DNA of 64,000 nucleotides from Serripes groenlandicus. Its lineage: Eukaryota > Mollusca > Bivalvia > Cardiida > Cardiidae. Every line of letters begins with the position of its first letter. Position 1 is the stretch's first letter. The translations under genes and the position numbers were made by a program. The stretch is taken from the NCBI GenBank assembly GCA_031761405.1, contig JASEVX010000007.1, forward strand, positions 43,850,411 to 43,914,410, written 5' to 3'. Of this stretch, positions 22,470 through 33,968 are shown in pieces. Below the pieces are notes generated by a model. The model saw nothing but the letters and a program-made list of their open reading frames with translations. It made no database searches and was not told the origin of the DNA.

Positions 22470-22555
22470 GTAAACTTTAACATTGTGCAACACAAGCAGG
22501 AATGCCGATGCCAGGTTGAGTAGGATAGCTCCCCTATTGTTTTAATAGTTGAGCT
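22470..22555 (+). repeat. Tail remnant without head
   Basis: Matches 1750-1832: aactttaacattgtgcaac..gccgatgcc..ggatagctcccctattgttttaatagttgagctaaaag. Confidence 0.6.
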
Positions 22556-22643
22556 AAAAGATAATTACATCCAACTTTTTTTTATTTAAAGCAAAAGGGT
22601 GTCACCCATCATGTAATTTTAGGTAGGAGTGACTATTGAGCCC

Positions 22644-24063
22644 AACAAGAGCTGTCGGAGGACAGCGCGCTCGACTACAGGCCGCTTATTCACATAAAGC
22701 ACTATTTCATTATATTGCACTTAAGTACTATTAAATCATATTATATACTCTATATGTAAAAGCAACTGAATAGATATATACATACATTTAAATATAATTT
22801 AAAAATAAAATTTCCTAAGTCAATCAAGGGCCATTACTCCATATTTAGGATACAATGGAGTTATCTAACCTAATTGTACGATGGTCCTTAACAAATATGT
22901 GAAGTATGAAGTGATTTGAATGATGTAACTTTAACGTTGAGCTAAACACAAATGTTAAAACTGACCGAGTCCAAAATTAGCAAAACCTTAAAAAAAGGTT
23001 TTCCTAATGTTTGACACCATGCAAAACCCGTTTGATATGTTGAAGAATTATATTTGATAAATAAATGATCACAATTAGAAAGAAATGTAACCAAAAATTA
23101 AGAATTTATCTAAAATTCTCAAAATCAAACAAAAATCATGTTTTTTACCCCCTAAAAGTCACACTCAGCATCTTCAACATACAATGTGAAGAAAGGAATT
23201 ACATGTAATTATATTCCAAATATGGAAGCCCTAACACAAGTACTTATTTAGAAAAATTTGAAAATTAAATGAAAAAGCCAACTTGCCCTAAAACTTTAAC
23301 CACCCAAAAGCATGTGTTTTACCGCAAACAGAAGATCACACTCAGCATCTTCAGCATATAATATGAAGAAATGTATTAAATGTAATTATTTTCCAAAAAT
23401 AAAAGCCCTAGCACAAGTACTTATTCAGAAAAAGTTAAAAAAATAAAATAAAATCCTACTTGCCCCAAAACTTTAACCGAAAATCATGTTTTTTACCCCA
23501 AAAAGAAGGTCACACTCAGCATCTTCAGCATTCAATGTGAAGAAAGGTATAAGATGTAACTATATTCTAAATATTAAAGCCCTAGCACAAATTCTTATAG
23601 AGAAAATTTAAAAAATTAAATGAAAATGCCAACTTGCCCTAAAACTTTAACCACCCAAAATCATGTCTTTTACCCCAAAAAGAAGGTAAAACTCAGAATC
23701 TTCAGGATACAATATAATGAAAGGTATTAGATGTAATTATATTCCAAATATGAAAGCCCTAGCACAAGTACTTATTGAGAACAAAAAAAAAAAAAAAAAA
23801 ATCCAACTTGCCCTAAAAATTTAACCCCCGAAAATCATGGTTTTTTTTTCCCAAAAGGAAGGTCACACTCAGCATCTTTAGCGTTCAATGTGAAGAAAGA
23901 TATAAGTTGTAACTATATTCCAAATATGAAAGCCCTATCACAAATACTTATGAATGAAAATCCCAACTTGCCCTAAAACTTTAACCGGACGCCGACAGAG
24001 ACGGAGACGCCGACGCCGGGGCGAGTAGTAAAGCTCTCATATTCTTCGAATAGTCGAGCTAAA
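22644..24063 (+). mobile_element. Head/tail element, acaagagctgtcgg type, with five ~176-bp units
   Basis: The head is acaagagctgtcggaggacagcgcgctcgact, containing a ctgtc..gacag palindrome. The landmark tcagcatcttca recurs at about 23165, 23342, 23516, 23693 and 23868. The tail is gccgacgccggggcgagtagtaaagctctcatattcttcgaatagtcgagctaaaaa. A poly-A run lies near 23785. Confidence 0.78.
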
Positions 24064-24175
24064 AATCACTATTGTGATAGTATTGATTTTCAGAGAGTAC
24101 CATTGCAATAGTTTTACTATTGCACAAATAATATTGCGATGCATTGCAATACTATTGTTTTTATTGTACTGTCAA

Positions 24176-25196
24176 ACAAGAGGGCCATGATGGCCCTGGA
24201 TCCCTCACTTGATTTTTTTTCCCACTTTGGCAATGTAAGCCCCAACCCTGGTGGCCATAATTTCAAACAAATAAACTTTGCTTGAAGGAATCTGATCGAG
24301 GGTCATCTTTGGACATTTTACAAAATACAACAATGCATATATAACGAAAATAAGCTCCGCCCCGGCTGTTATGCTTTTTGACGGATCGGAAATCTTTGAA
24401 CAATCTTGGTACAGGGTACCTCAAGGAACATTTCTGCGAAATTATTTTCAAATCCGGCCAGTACTTTTGGGCAAGATTTTTTTTTTAAGTTTTAACAATG
24501 CATATAAGGAAAATATGCTCCTCCCCATGGTGGTCATGTTTTTCGACGGATCGGAAATCTTTGAACAATCTTAGAAGATGGTACCCAAAGGAACATTTCT
24601 GCAAAATAATTTTCAAATCGGGCTAGTACTTTTAGAAAAGAAGATTTTTTAAGTTTTAACAATGCATATATAAGGAAAATAAGCTCCGCACCCTGGTGGC
24701 CATGTTTTTTGACAAATCGGAAATCTTTGAACAATCTTGGTACAGGGTACCCCAAGGAATATTTCTGCAAAATTATTTTCAAATCAGGCCAGTACCTTTG
24801 GACAAGAAGATTTTTTAAGTTTTAACAATGCATATATAAGGAAAATAAGCTCCGCCCTCTGGCGGCCATGTTTTTGACGGATCGGAAATTTGAACAATCT
24901 TGGTAGATACTTAGCTAAGGAACATCTGTGCCAAAACATTTTGAAATCTAGCCAGTAGTTTTGGAGAAGTTTTTCATCTCTGTTGCCATGGCAACCAGAA
25001 TTCCACATGGAATTAAATTCTTTGAACAACTTTGAAAGGGGACCACCCAAGGAACATCCCTGTAAAGTTTCATCATAATTGGCCAAGTGGTTAAGGAGGA
25101 TATGTGGTTTAAATCAAATGTTGACGGATGACGGACGACAGACGAAGATCGTTCACAATACCTCACCTTGAGCCTCTGGCTCAGGTGAGCTAAAAA
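24176..25196 (+). mobile_element. Head/tail element with about five 166-bp units
   Basis: The head is acaagagggccatgatggcc. The units have ggccatgttttt.gacggatcggaaatctttgaacaatctt at about 24370, 24533, 24700 and 24865. The tail is ctcaccttgagcctctggctcaggtgagctaaaaac. It is the element nearest to exon 1 inside intron 1. Confidence 0.78.
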
Positions 25197-25462
25197 CAAA
25201 ACTTAAGTCTTAGTACAAGGAATTAAAATATCAAAAAGAGTATTTTATTGTTCATCTTTCATTTAAAAACTTAAAAAGAAACACCTCACTCTCAAAAAGG
25301 ATATATATAAGATAAGTGGACCCCTTCAGGGTTGAGTATACTTTTCGCTGAAGGGATCTGCGTCTTTAAGCCCTGCACGTTACACAATGAAAAAAAATAT
25401 GTTGGGCGTATGAAATGGATTAATCAAATGAAATTGGATTAAGAAATAAAAGGCTTCATTAC

Positions 25463-25859
25463 CATCTATTTTCCGGAAGAAATGGAATAATCTTTGGACT
25501 GCCAGCTTCTCTGTTTCAGTTAATTCAGCACCACTTTCGGCGAGGTATCGTTCAACAACGGAAATGCCCCTCTGAAAGACAGTCATAAACCCAAAAGTGA
25601 CCGCCTGATCGCGATAATGTTTTAGATCGCAATATGCATCCGAAAATAAGGAAGGTGTATCCGCGTTGCAATACTTCAGACTTATCAGCGTTAGGGAATA
25701 AAGAAATGACGAACGCAGATCTTCCATACAAGTGAGGACATTTGTTTTTATGTCACTGTCTGTGCAGGGTCTTTCAAATAGTGAAACATATGTTCCCTGG
25801 TCTGTGTCATCTCCCTCAGCCATGCTTCTTTTCGGTGCACTGGTTGATCCTTCAGCCAT
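25463..25859 (-). CDS. First coding exon of an unrecognised cellular gene
   Basis: The ATG sits in a good context (aaagtATGG) and is followed at codon 13 by a second ATGGCTGA, so the protein opens MAEGSTSAPKRSMAEGDD; either start is possible. 132 codons are read before the donor gatg|gtaatg at 25462, in phase 1. This matches the acceptor phase of exon 2, 11.1 kb away. The sequence is soluble and helix-rich (TETEKLAVQRLFHFFRKI near the end) with no signal peptide or membrane segment. I do not recognise the family. Intron 1 is almost entirely repeats. A YY1-like site and GC-richer sequence upstream fit a housekeeping-type promoter. Reading on past the donor gives an unlikely tail of phenylalanines, which supports splicing here. 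Confidence 0.72.
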
Positions 25860-25959
25860 ACTTTAAATAACCGGGAGTTTTTGCGTTTTTGTGAACGTTT
25901 TTGTGAGTTTAAATCAAAGCACTGTGACGAGTTTGCGCATAAAGATAGAGTAGTTTCCC

Positions 25960-25985
25960 TTGGAAAATGGCGACGACAGGGCCCA
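25960..25985 (-). promoter_or_regulatory. YY1-like site in the presumed promoter of the minus-strand gene
   Basis: The plus strand reads ggaaaatggcgacgac, close to the animal YY1 consensus aaaatggcggc that often overlaps transcription starts. It is about 105 bp upstream of the first ATG. No TATA box is seen nearby. Confidence 0.45.
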
Positions 25986-25990
25986 ATGCA

Positions 25991-26492
25991 GGTCAAAGGG
26001 AAGTAAATCATTTTCCATAGGCAACCAATATAGCGTTATGGGTTATGGTTCGTTACTAGCAAATGAATTAACACGTATTCCTATATCAAACTAAAGTTCA
26101 TTCTTAGAACTACCAAAAAAGCAAAACAAACCCACATGTTCACCGTTTTTTGACAGAGCTAGGAGGTCAAATCAAAGGTCACCCTTATCCCGCACTGAAT
26201 TTTACTTTCAATTTCAGAAAATACAGCATGTTCTGAAAATGGCTATTAGTGTGTCAACATAGCTAAAAGCAAACACTATTTTGGTTATAAATCAGTCAGA
26301 GGTTATTCAACTTTATGAAAATCGCTTTCAACTTTCAACAAAATCATTATTGTCCACTGGGAGCCAACCTCAGTCCAAAGACCTAATAACACAGTGTTAT
26401 TAGGTCTTTGCTCAGTCTTATATATTCATCTGAAATTCCCTGGACAAAATTGTCTGCCCGGCAAGCCGATCCGATTTACTTCCCTTTGACCT
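25991..26492. mobile_element. MITE-like element with perfect 20-bp inverted ends
   Basis: aggtcaaagggaagtaaatc (25991-26010) is exactly inverted as gatttacttccctttgacct (26473-26492). The 502-bp body has no open frame. It contains a perfect 35-bp palindrome (26376-26410). No clear target duplication was found, so it could also be a pair of inverted fragments. Confidence 0.55.
26376..26410. repeat. Perfect 35-bp palindrome
   Basis: Arms caaagacctaataacac and gtgttattaggtctttg around a single A. Could extrude as a hairpin. It may be the inverted termini of a fully collapsed element. Confidence 0.85.
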
Positions 26493-26904
26493 AAAAGAAG
26501 CGTTGAAAAAAACATGAATTGGCAACAAATTCTAGATATGCTGTATTAAAAGCCGCCAAAGATTTTGGTAAACTGGGGTTAGTACATTTTTTAAATAAAT
26601 ATGAGAAATGTATATGTATCAATAGTATCTTTAGTTACAGTTAACATCATGCAACTAAACCTAGTGTCAGCTAGTGTATAGGAAGTATTGATAGAAACTT
26701 AATGGAATAATGTAACCAAAATGTGTTTGTTGTAAGTATTTAAGAATAACTTTAATATAATTATGTTTGGAGCTCCTGGAGTCAAGGTCACTGTTACTTG
26801 AAATAGAAAAATGGTATTATAATATATCCAATGTATTTATATAAGTTACAGTTGACATAATGTAACAAAAATATGTTTGCAAGTGGTAAGTATTTAAGAA
26901 GATG
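26493..26904. other. No gene seen
   Basis: AT-rich. A weak repeat of ttacagttaacat.atg.aac.aaa.tgtttg.aagt..gtaagtatttaagaa occurs at about 26635 and 26850. Confidence 0.35.
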
Positions 26905-27135
26905 TTTATCCCTTTCCCTGATATGACAATTCTGCAGCAGACGACTTTGAACAGAATTGGTCAAAACATAAAAAATCTCTTTAATTGAATGGATGACCTA
27001 TGACTGAAAGTTGAAAACATTGTGTCAAAAGGAGAAATTGCACGTTTTGTGCAATTTCTTCTTTTGTCACTATGTTATCAAAAAGCCGTCTGCTGCAGAG
27101 GTGTCAGAAAGCGTTTATATGAGGGAAAGGGTTAA
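26905..27135. mobile_element. TTAA MITE, copy 3
   Basis: Starts tttatccctttccctgata (left TTAA changed to TTTA) and ends tatgagggaaagggttaa. The same interior as copy 1, including gcagcagacgactttgaac and aattgcacg..cgtgcaattt-type hairpin sequence. Confidence 0.85.
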
Positions 27136-28084
27136 AGTACGAAGGCACGAAGTTTGGGGCTCCCAAATTTTTGACTGAAAACTGTTGTAAATGGCGTTAA
27201 GGTAGAACCCGCCTCTAAAAAAATATTCGAATTTCCTCACGAAATTTTGCATCACCATAATACATACAGCATATACCCAATAAGATTCTGTTCTTACTTT
27301 TTTCGTATCTAAAACAGTGTTTAAACTACGAGACCTCAAAGTATACCACTGACGTCACTTTTTAGACGTCTCTCAAATGTCCCTCGTTAAAACAACAACA
27401 GCTGATAGTTTGGTCAATTTTAGGTTGATAGCTGCGAAATTATATCACAATTTGCACCTTAAGAATACCTTCACGTACATGTAATCTTTTTCTTTGTGTC
27501 GTACGTTTAAAAAGAATAACGCATCTATAACGTCACTTTTCAGGAGCGAAATAACGTCGCGTTTCGCGTAAGAAAAGCCGCCTTGTTTTCATTTTAAAAA
27601 AATCTGTACATTTAATTTTTGATTTTTTTTAATCTAATCATTTATTATTTTATTAAAAATCGTTTGATATCAAGAAAAATATACCTTACCGACTTTGTTT
27701 TTTCACAATATCAGTTTATCTCACCCCTTTACCTATTCAGTTATGACGTTAAAAAGAGTGTATTTTAGATATACATTATGTGTAAGCTGGAACAATGGTC
27801 CTTGTTGCAGTTATGTTATTCAGTCGGCAGTAAAATTTAATAATATATGATCCTCCCTATCCATACTTATAAAATATGTGTAACGTGTTATAATGTTTTT
27901 ACGTGAGAACGTGTTATAACTCGTTTTCCGAAAAGTGCGTATATATATATGATTCGAACTGGAGTTACGTGGGCGTAAATGGATAGCGCAACACATGAAA
28001 AGCGTGCTCTGAAGGTTTTAAAGAATAAGATCAGATTATGAGCTATTTTAAATTTGACATTTATTGCGAAAGTTGTAGAAGCAT

Positions 28085-28294
28085 ATGTTTGTTTGTTTTA
28101 TTGGGGTTTTACGCCGTTTTCGACATTATTTCAGTTATATCACGACGACAGTTCAATTATTTATGATCCCTGAGTAAACAAACCAGTACTAGGCTAGAAA
28201 ATGTGCATTGCTTAAGGCACTCTACCATGACCGTTGTGACACGACTGGGGATTGAACCAGGGACGCCCGGTTTTCAATCCCCGACGTTAACCGC
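28085..28294 (-). mobile_element. tRNA-derived SINE, second subfamily, 11-bp target duplication
   Basis: The central block ggggttttacgccgttttcgac..cagttatatcacgacgac is homologous to the other SINEs. The tRNA-like head on the minus strand carries ggttcaatcccc. Flanks tgtagaagcat at 28074-28084 and 28295-28305 are identical. Confidence 0.85.
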
Positions 28295-28305
28295 TGTAGA
28301 AGCAT

Positions 28306-31300
28306 TTGACTGAATTGTGTATACAGAAGAGAAGAAAGAAATGCATACCGATCTTGGTATTTAATAATGATTTGTTGATAAACGTACATTGTGTCGTGTC
28401 ACGTAACCATCTCTCATTTTTTAGGAGGGAGGAAACTAGAACACGTTCAATCATCCATCCGTTCTATTGAAACAGGATTGCGAAATAAAAACCACATGAC
28501 ATGACTAAAACTTGTCTTTTAGCTGAAAAAAGTGATCTCACACTTAAGTATTACCATGGTCAGTTATATCCAATTATAACACAATTTGAATGCAATTTTA
28601 ATAAAAGGTAGAGTATAAATCGTTATAAATGGAAAATAAAGCGAACAGTTTTTAAACAATATCGTATTTATATACAGACTGAACGTGACTTGTGTTAAAG
28701 AAAAAAAATAATAACACAACAGAAAGAGTAAGGGTACATTATAGGTCACGGATGGACCTATATATTTCGAAATACAGTACAAAAGATCATATCGTGAGTC
28801 GGTCGTAAAAAAACCCCAAACACATTAATCATTTTAATACCCCACTTTCCTCATACATTTATGTAATGAATCCTATTTGAGAAACATGATGTTTTCCTTT
28901 ATAATCGCGAAAAGAAATGTTTTACTTTAAAAGTGGTGCATATGAAAAGAGAGAACAGAATAAAATGATAAACGTGGGGGTATTTTCGGATTCCACATTT
29001 AATTTGATGTAGATCAGCATTTTCAGACACATAGAACAGAAGAAGAAAAAAAAGAGTAACATTTCTCAAGCAATTCAGCATCATATGTTTACGTAGGTAA
29101 TATGAATTATCATATTAAAATGACTATTTACGGGTATGTCAATGTCGACGGAATGACTTCGTTTAAACTGGAAAGCGTGGGAAGAAAATGATAACAACAT
29201 ATTTCTGTTTACAAGAATAAACTTCTTTAGTTAAATATGTCATCATGAACAAGATGGGGGATTTTTAAAATGTGAAAAGGTGTTTCATAAATGTGTACGT
29301 GAATTCTCTAATAAAAATGCGACCACTGTTTTAAGAAGTTGAAATCGCTGACATCTTTAGTATATGATGAACATTAGAATCGTTATTTCTTGTTCAAAGC
29401 GAACGTCGCCTTTTTTAATTCAAACTGATAATGAAAGCGTTGAGTTAGGTGTCAATTCAATAAACACTTTTTGTGGACCCATATATGCACCCGCATTTTT
29501 AGGATTGAAATAATACTTTTCCAAAATCGTCTCTTTTTCTGATTTATTCATTGTAGACGTTTATCAATAGACTATACACCCAAACTATACACTGTTTGTT
29601 ATGTACATGTACATTAATTAAAAACATATCTTACATGTAATGTTCCCAATCAGTTCAAGCCGGCTCTATACCAGTTTTCTTTTAATCAGTGTCAGTTTAC
29701 ATTGGCGTTTTAAGACGTTGGGAAGGCTGTTGTGTTTCGAACGGTGTTTCGTACAGAAAGTCAACTTCATCTGTTAAAAAAAGCGTCTTTTCAGTATATC
29801 TTATTACACCATTATTTTATAATCAAAAGACAAATTCCTATTTACTTATTCAACGACGGATATAGAATTGATTTTAGAAATATCCCCACTCCTTTGAAAT
29901 CCCTAAAAACAGAATAAGTAGAACGTTATTAGTGGGAGCTCTATTGGTGTTTTTGTGAAACACATTTCCGTTAGAATAAAACATTTTTGAGCCATCATAG
30001 TGAAGGACATTTTACATTATTATGCAAGTGTTCAGTTCAAAATGTCTTCAGCAGACGACTTTAAAAACATTTAGTAAAACATATGGATATTCTCTATAAA
30101 TGTAAGTCTCATTATTGAATATAATTGAAAACGCTGTGGCAAAAGTAGAAGATGAACAATTTATTCTTTTGTTGCAATGTTTTAATATTCGTTTGCTTCA
30201 GAATGCGTCTACAATGGGAAAGGGTTTACTTTACCCTAATTATTTAACACAATTAATGCATTATACGCTTCAATATGTTACAGATATCGGACATGGCCCA
30301 TATTCGTGGAAGGGGTAATGCAAATGTCACATGCCTGTTTTTAAATTTCGTTTGACCGGAATCATAATTATGATAAAAAAAATAATAATAGTAACAACGT
30401 GAATCGTCTACCGCTGGAAATGTAGAAAGGGTAGCCGATCTCATCAAAGTGTTTTCGAGCGCACGTCCTTTCATAAGATTCACGGGCCTTTGTCTCTACA
30501 ATAGGCCCAACTATTCGCTCCATTCTTTAAAAAGTTATTTGGTGGAAGCCATTCGTCATCTTGTGAATAGGTCAACATTTCTGAAAGATGGTAAGAATTT
30601 TATTACAGCAGGTGTTGACCTATATCTGAAAATTATGTTAGTCTGCACTTTACCGGGCGCAATGTATCGAGGCGATACAATTGGGAATTTAATTGAGTAA
30701 CTTATAGGATGTATTTAGATTTCTTTACAAATCACTTTCCCACGTATAATAAATATGCTCCTTAAAACTTTCAAAACATTTCGAAAAAAAAAAAAAAAAT
30801 TAAATACTCAAAGAACAAAGAATAATTATTTAATATTGCGAAACTGTTGTGAGAAATATAAAACATTTTTATAATGAGCAATTTCACCTTTTGCCACAAT
30901 ATTTTCAAAAGTTATCTGCTGTATGTTGGAAGTGGTTAACAAATAGGAGATACAGTCATGATTAAATTTGAAAGAAGGATGTTCGGGAATGTCCTCCCGC
31001 GATATATAATTATTAATTCCCGGTAAAGTGCATGTGCAACGAAAGTTATTATTTTTCTCTTATAACGAGTGTTGTACTATATGGTTATATGCACATATAT
31101 CCTTATTTAAAGATGTATGAAGTAAGATAATAAAAAAAGCTTTACCTTGCTGAAGGATGCCTTGATGCTATGTGTAAAGGACCCCTTCCTTCCTTTCGAT
31201 CGGTTTCATGTATGTATAGCAGACACAGCGCGGCAATGCCGGCAGCGAAAATGTAACTTAGTTAGTGTTTTCCTTTATAAAATCTACGATATTTAAATAA

Positions 31301-31500
31301 TTTTCACAATTTTACAGCTGTTTGCAAAATGTTGGACAAAATGTTATATGTCCACAATACGTTTTCTTGGTAAAGGATAGAGTTCTCTATTTGCTTGATG
31401 TTTTTCGGTAACTTTCTTCAAGTTAAGTGATCTCTGATGAGTAGCTTTCGAGGCAAACCTGTCATTTTAATGCATTTCACGCTCCGTGATGCACTACAGT
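28306..31500. other. Interior of the long-TIR element: no gene supported
   Basis: Only short, unrelated open stretches occur on either strand. The longest plus-strand one (30449-30700, 83 codons) has no recognisable domain. Decayed TTAA-MITE fragments lie at 30041-30236 (cagcagacgactttaaaaaca...gcgtctacaatgggaaagggttta) and about 30868-30945. Confidence 0.4.
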
Positions 31501-32031
31501 AGGGGTTAGATAAACTGATATTGTGAAAAAACGAAGTCGGTAAGGTATACTTTTCTTGATATCAAACGATTTTTAATAAAATTATAAATGAATAGATTAA
31601 AAAAAATCAAAAATTAAATGTACAGATTTTTTTTAAATGAAAAAAGGGCGCCTTTTCTTACGCGAAACGCGACGTCATTTCGCTCCTGAAAAGTGACGTT
31701 ATAGACGCGTAATTTTTTTTAAACGTACGACACAAAGAAGAAAATTACATGTACGTGAAGGTATTCTTAAGATGCAAATCGTGATATAATTTCGCAGCTA
31801 TCAACCTAAAATTGACCAAACTATCAGCTACTGTTGTTTTAACTAGGGACATTTGAGAGACGTCTAAATAGTGACGTCAGTGGTATACTTTGAGGTCTCG
31901 TAGTTTAAAAACTGTTTTAGATACGAAAAAAGTAAGAACATAATCTTATTGGGCATATGCTGTATTATGGTGACGCAAAATTTCGTGAGGAAATTCGAAT
32001 ATTTTTTTAGAGGCGCGTTCTACCTTAAGCT

Positions 32032-32070
32032 CATCCAGGGACACTATATTTCATATAGTGCCCTGGCTCA
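32032..32070. repeat. Hairpin around an ATATAG core
   Basis: catccagggacactatat and atatagtgccctggctcat are inverted with one bulged base, just outside the right end of the long-TIR element. Confidence 0.7.
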
Positions 32071-32276
32071 TCTAACTATACTGCAATTAAACTGCACTGC
32101 AATTAAACTGCACAGGCAAGAACAAATGAAACATGCACAACATAACTGCTGTACACAATTATAAGTGAATTTTTATGCCGTAACCTCTTTTTGACTTCAC
32201 GAGCTTTGCATTGACTGGACCCAGAGCGAGAGCATGAGCGTAAAACTGCAAACTTAAAAAATTAGCCTAGCTCGAT

Positions 32277-32607
32277 ATGTGCAAATTCTCCTTTTGTCAT
32301 TTTATTTTTAATGTCGTCTGCTCTGCTGCGGGTTTATACAATGCAAAACAATTTAACTATTGCATAATGTTGAACATAATTTGGCAAAAGGAGAGTTCTC
32401 GCAATATGGGCAAATTCTCTTTTGTCACATTATTTCTAATGTCGTCTGCTACAGGTTTCTACAATGCAAAACAATTGTACATGCAGTCATTAATGGTGTC
32501 AGCTACAGGTTTCTACAACGCAAAATAATTGTATATGATACATGATAAATGTGTCAGTGTTTTCAGAACCCCTATGTTGTAGATGCGTCTTCATGGGAAA
32601 AGGTTAA
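32277..32607. mobile_element. Decayed TTAA MITE copies
   Basis: Repeated pieces (caaattctccttttgtca, gtcgtctgct, aggtttctacaatgcaaaac) and a right end gcgtcttcatgggaaaaggttaa match the family. The final TTAA (32604-32607) is shared with the next copy. Confidence 0.6.
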
Positions 32608-32792
32608 CCCTTTCCCTCATACGACAATTCTTCAGCAGACGACTTTGAACATATTTTGTCAAAAAATAGAAAATCTCTATAATTGAATGGATAACCTATG
32701 ACACAAAGTGGAAAACATTGTGGCAAAAGGAGAAATTGCACGTTTTGTGCAATTTCTTCTTTTGTCACTATGTTTTCAAAACGCCTTCTGCT
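32604..32792. mobile_element. TTAA MITE, copy 4, right end missing
   Basis: Starts ttaaccctttccctcatacg and runs about 185 bp to cgccttctgct, where the next copy begins at TTAA. Very similar to copy 5. Confidence 0.85.
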
Positions 32793-33022
32793 TTAACCCT
32801 TTCCCTCATACGACAATTCTTCAGCAGACGACTTTGAACATATTTTGTCAAAAAATAGAAAATCTCTATAATTGAATGGATAACCTATGACTAAAAGTGG
32901 AAAACATTGTGGCAAAAGGAGAAATTGCTCGTTTTGAGCAATTTCTTCTTTTGTCGCTATGTTTTCAAAAAGCCGTCTACTGCAGAGGCGTCAGAAAGCG
33001 TCTATATGAGGGAAAGGGTTAA
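32793..33022. mobile_element. TTAA MITE, copy 5, complete
   Basis: ttaaccctttccctcatacg to tatgagggaaagggttaa. The internal hairpin is aattgctcgttttgagcaattt, a compensated change relative to the aattgcac..gtgcaattt pair of copies 1, 3 and 4. Confidence 0.88.
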
Positions 33023-33968
33023 TGAGTATTTCTCCCTTTGTCACAATATTTGAAATTTTTCGTAAGTTTTGCCAATACTTTCAAAGTTGAGGCATGTAGA
33101 TGAATTTTGTACATGGAAACGAGTTATTCTTATTATAATATGTTTATTTCCTCCGATCATCAAAGATAATACAAAGAGCAATACAAAAAAGATCATACAT
33201 TACGTTAATTTGATTGAGAAAGCATACATTATGTACATGTGAAAGAGTTGTCAGATTACCCAAACTCAAAATCTACCATTTTTTAACACAGAAAAATTAT
33301 CTTTTAGCAGTTTCTGGTGTTGTGTCTTTTGCCATCTATGACCGTATTACATGTTGCAAGGGAACATGCAATTCAGTGTACATACAGTAAACTGAAACAT
33401 CAATGGAAAAGCTGGCGTAATTTGAAAGTGCCATATGACATGGACGTAATGCCATACACATATTAAATCAATTATAAATGACGCATACTTATTTTTTCGA
33501 TTGCTTATACTCTTCTAGTATCTGAATAAACTATTATAACACATTTTCTTTTACCATTCCCCACATGTATTGGAAGCGTCAGCAGCAGACGAATGTTGAA
33601 AGCATTGTTTGCCATAATGCTTTCAACCACTTGATTAGTATACGTTTAGTTATAAGCGATTTCTATACAGATAATATTATAAGCCTAACACTATGATTTG
33701 TATAGGAAATAGCTTATAATTAAACGTATACTAATTAAGTATTTGTTATGCTGTCAAAGTCAGATGTGTCGCATGAGTTTGCTTAGAAATTTCTCTTGCC
33801 AAATTAATAGCATAAATTATACTCATACATTATTGAGCCCGCTCTCTACAGCACCGACATTTGACTAAAAAAAAGTGATACACATTTTCGGTCACACGAT
33901 TTCTAAAACATGCCTAAAAACACAAAAGCAGATTATCTTATTATTCAATTCAATACTAATACAATATG
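33023..33968. repeat. No gene; 102-bp hairpin at 33634-33735
   Basis: attagtatacgtttagttataagc (33634 on) is inverted as gcttataattaaacgtatactaat (ending 33735), with arms of about 36 bp and small internal mismatches. A decayed MITE end (tcagcagcagacgaatgttgaaa) lies at about 33575. Confidence 0.65.

Larger units (their letters stand above)
27201..32024. mobile_element. 4.8-kb element with ~525-bp terminal inverted repeats and TTAA ends
   Basis: Bases 27201-27728 are inverted at 31501-32024 with a few per cent divergence. The tips are ggtagaac and gttctacc, flanked on both sides by TTAA (27197-27200 and 32025-32028). The repeats hold several TGACGTCA-like sites, gcgtttcgcg, and a long A/T tract. 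The interior (27729-31500) carries a SINE and decayed MITEs but no readable transposase, so it is non-autonomous or decayed. TTAA targets occur in piggyBac and Kolobok elements; the superfamily is not settled. Confidence 0.78.
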
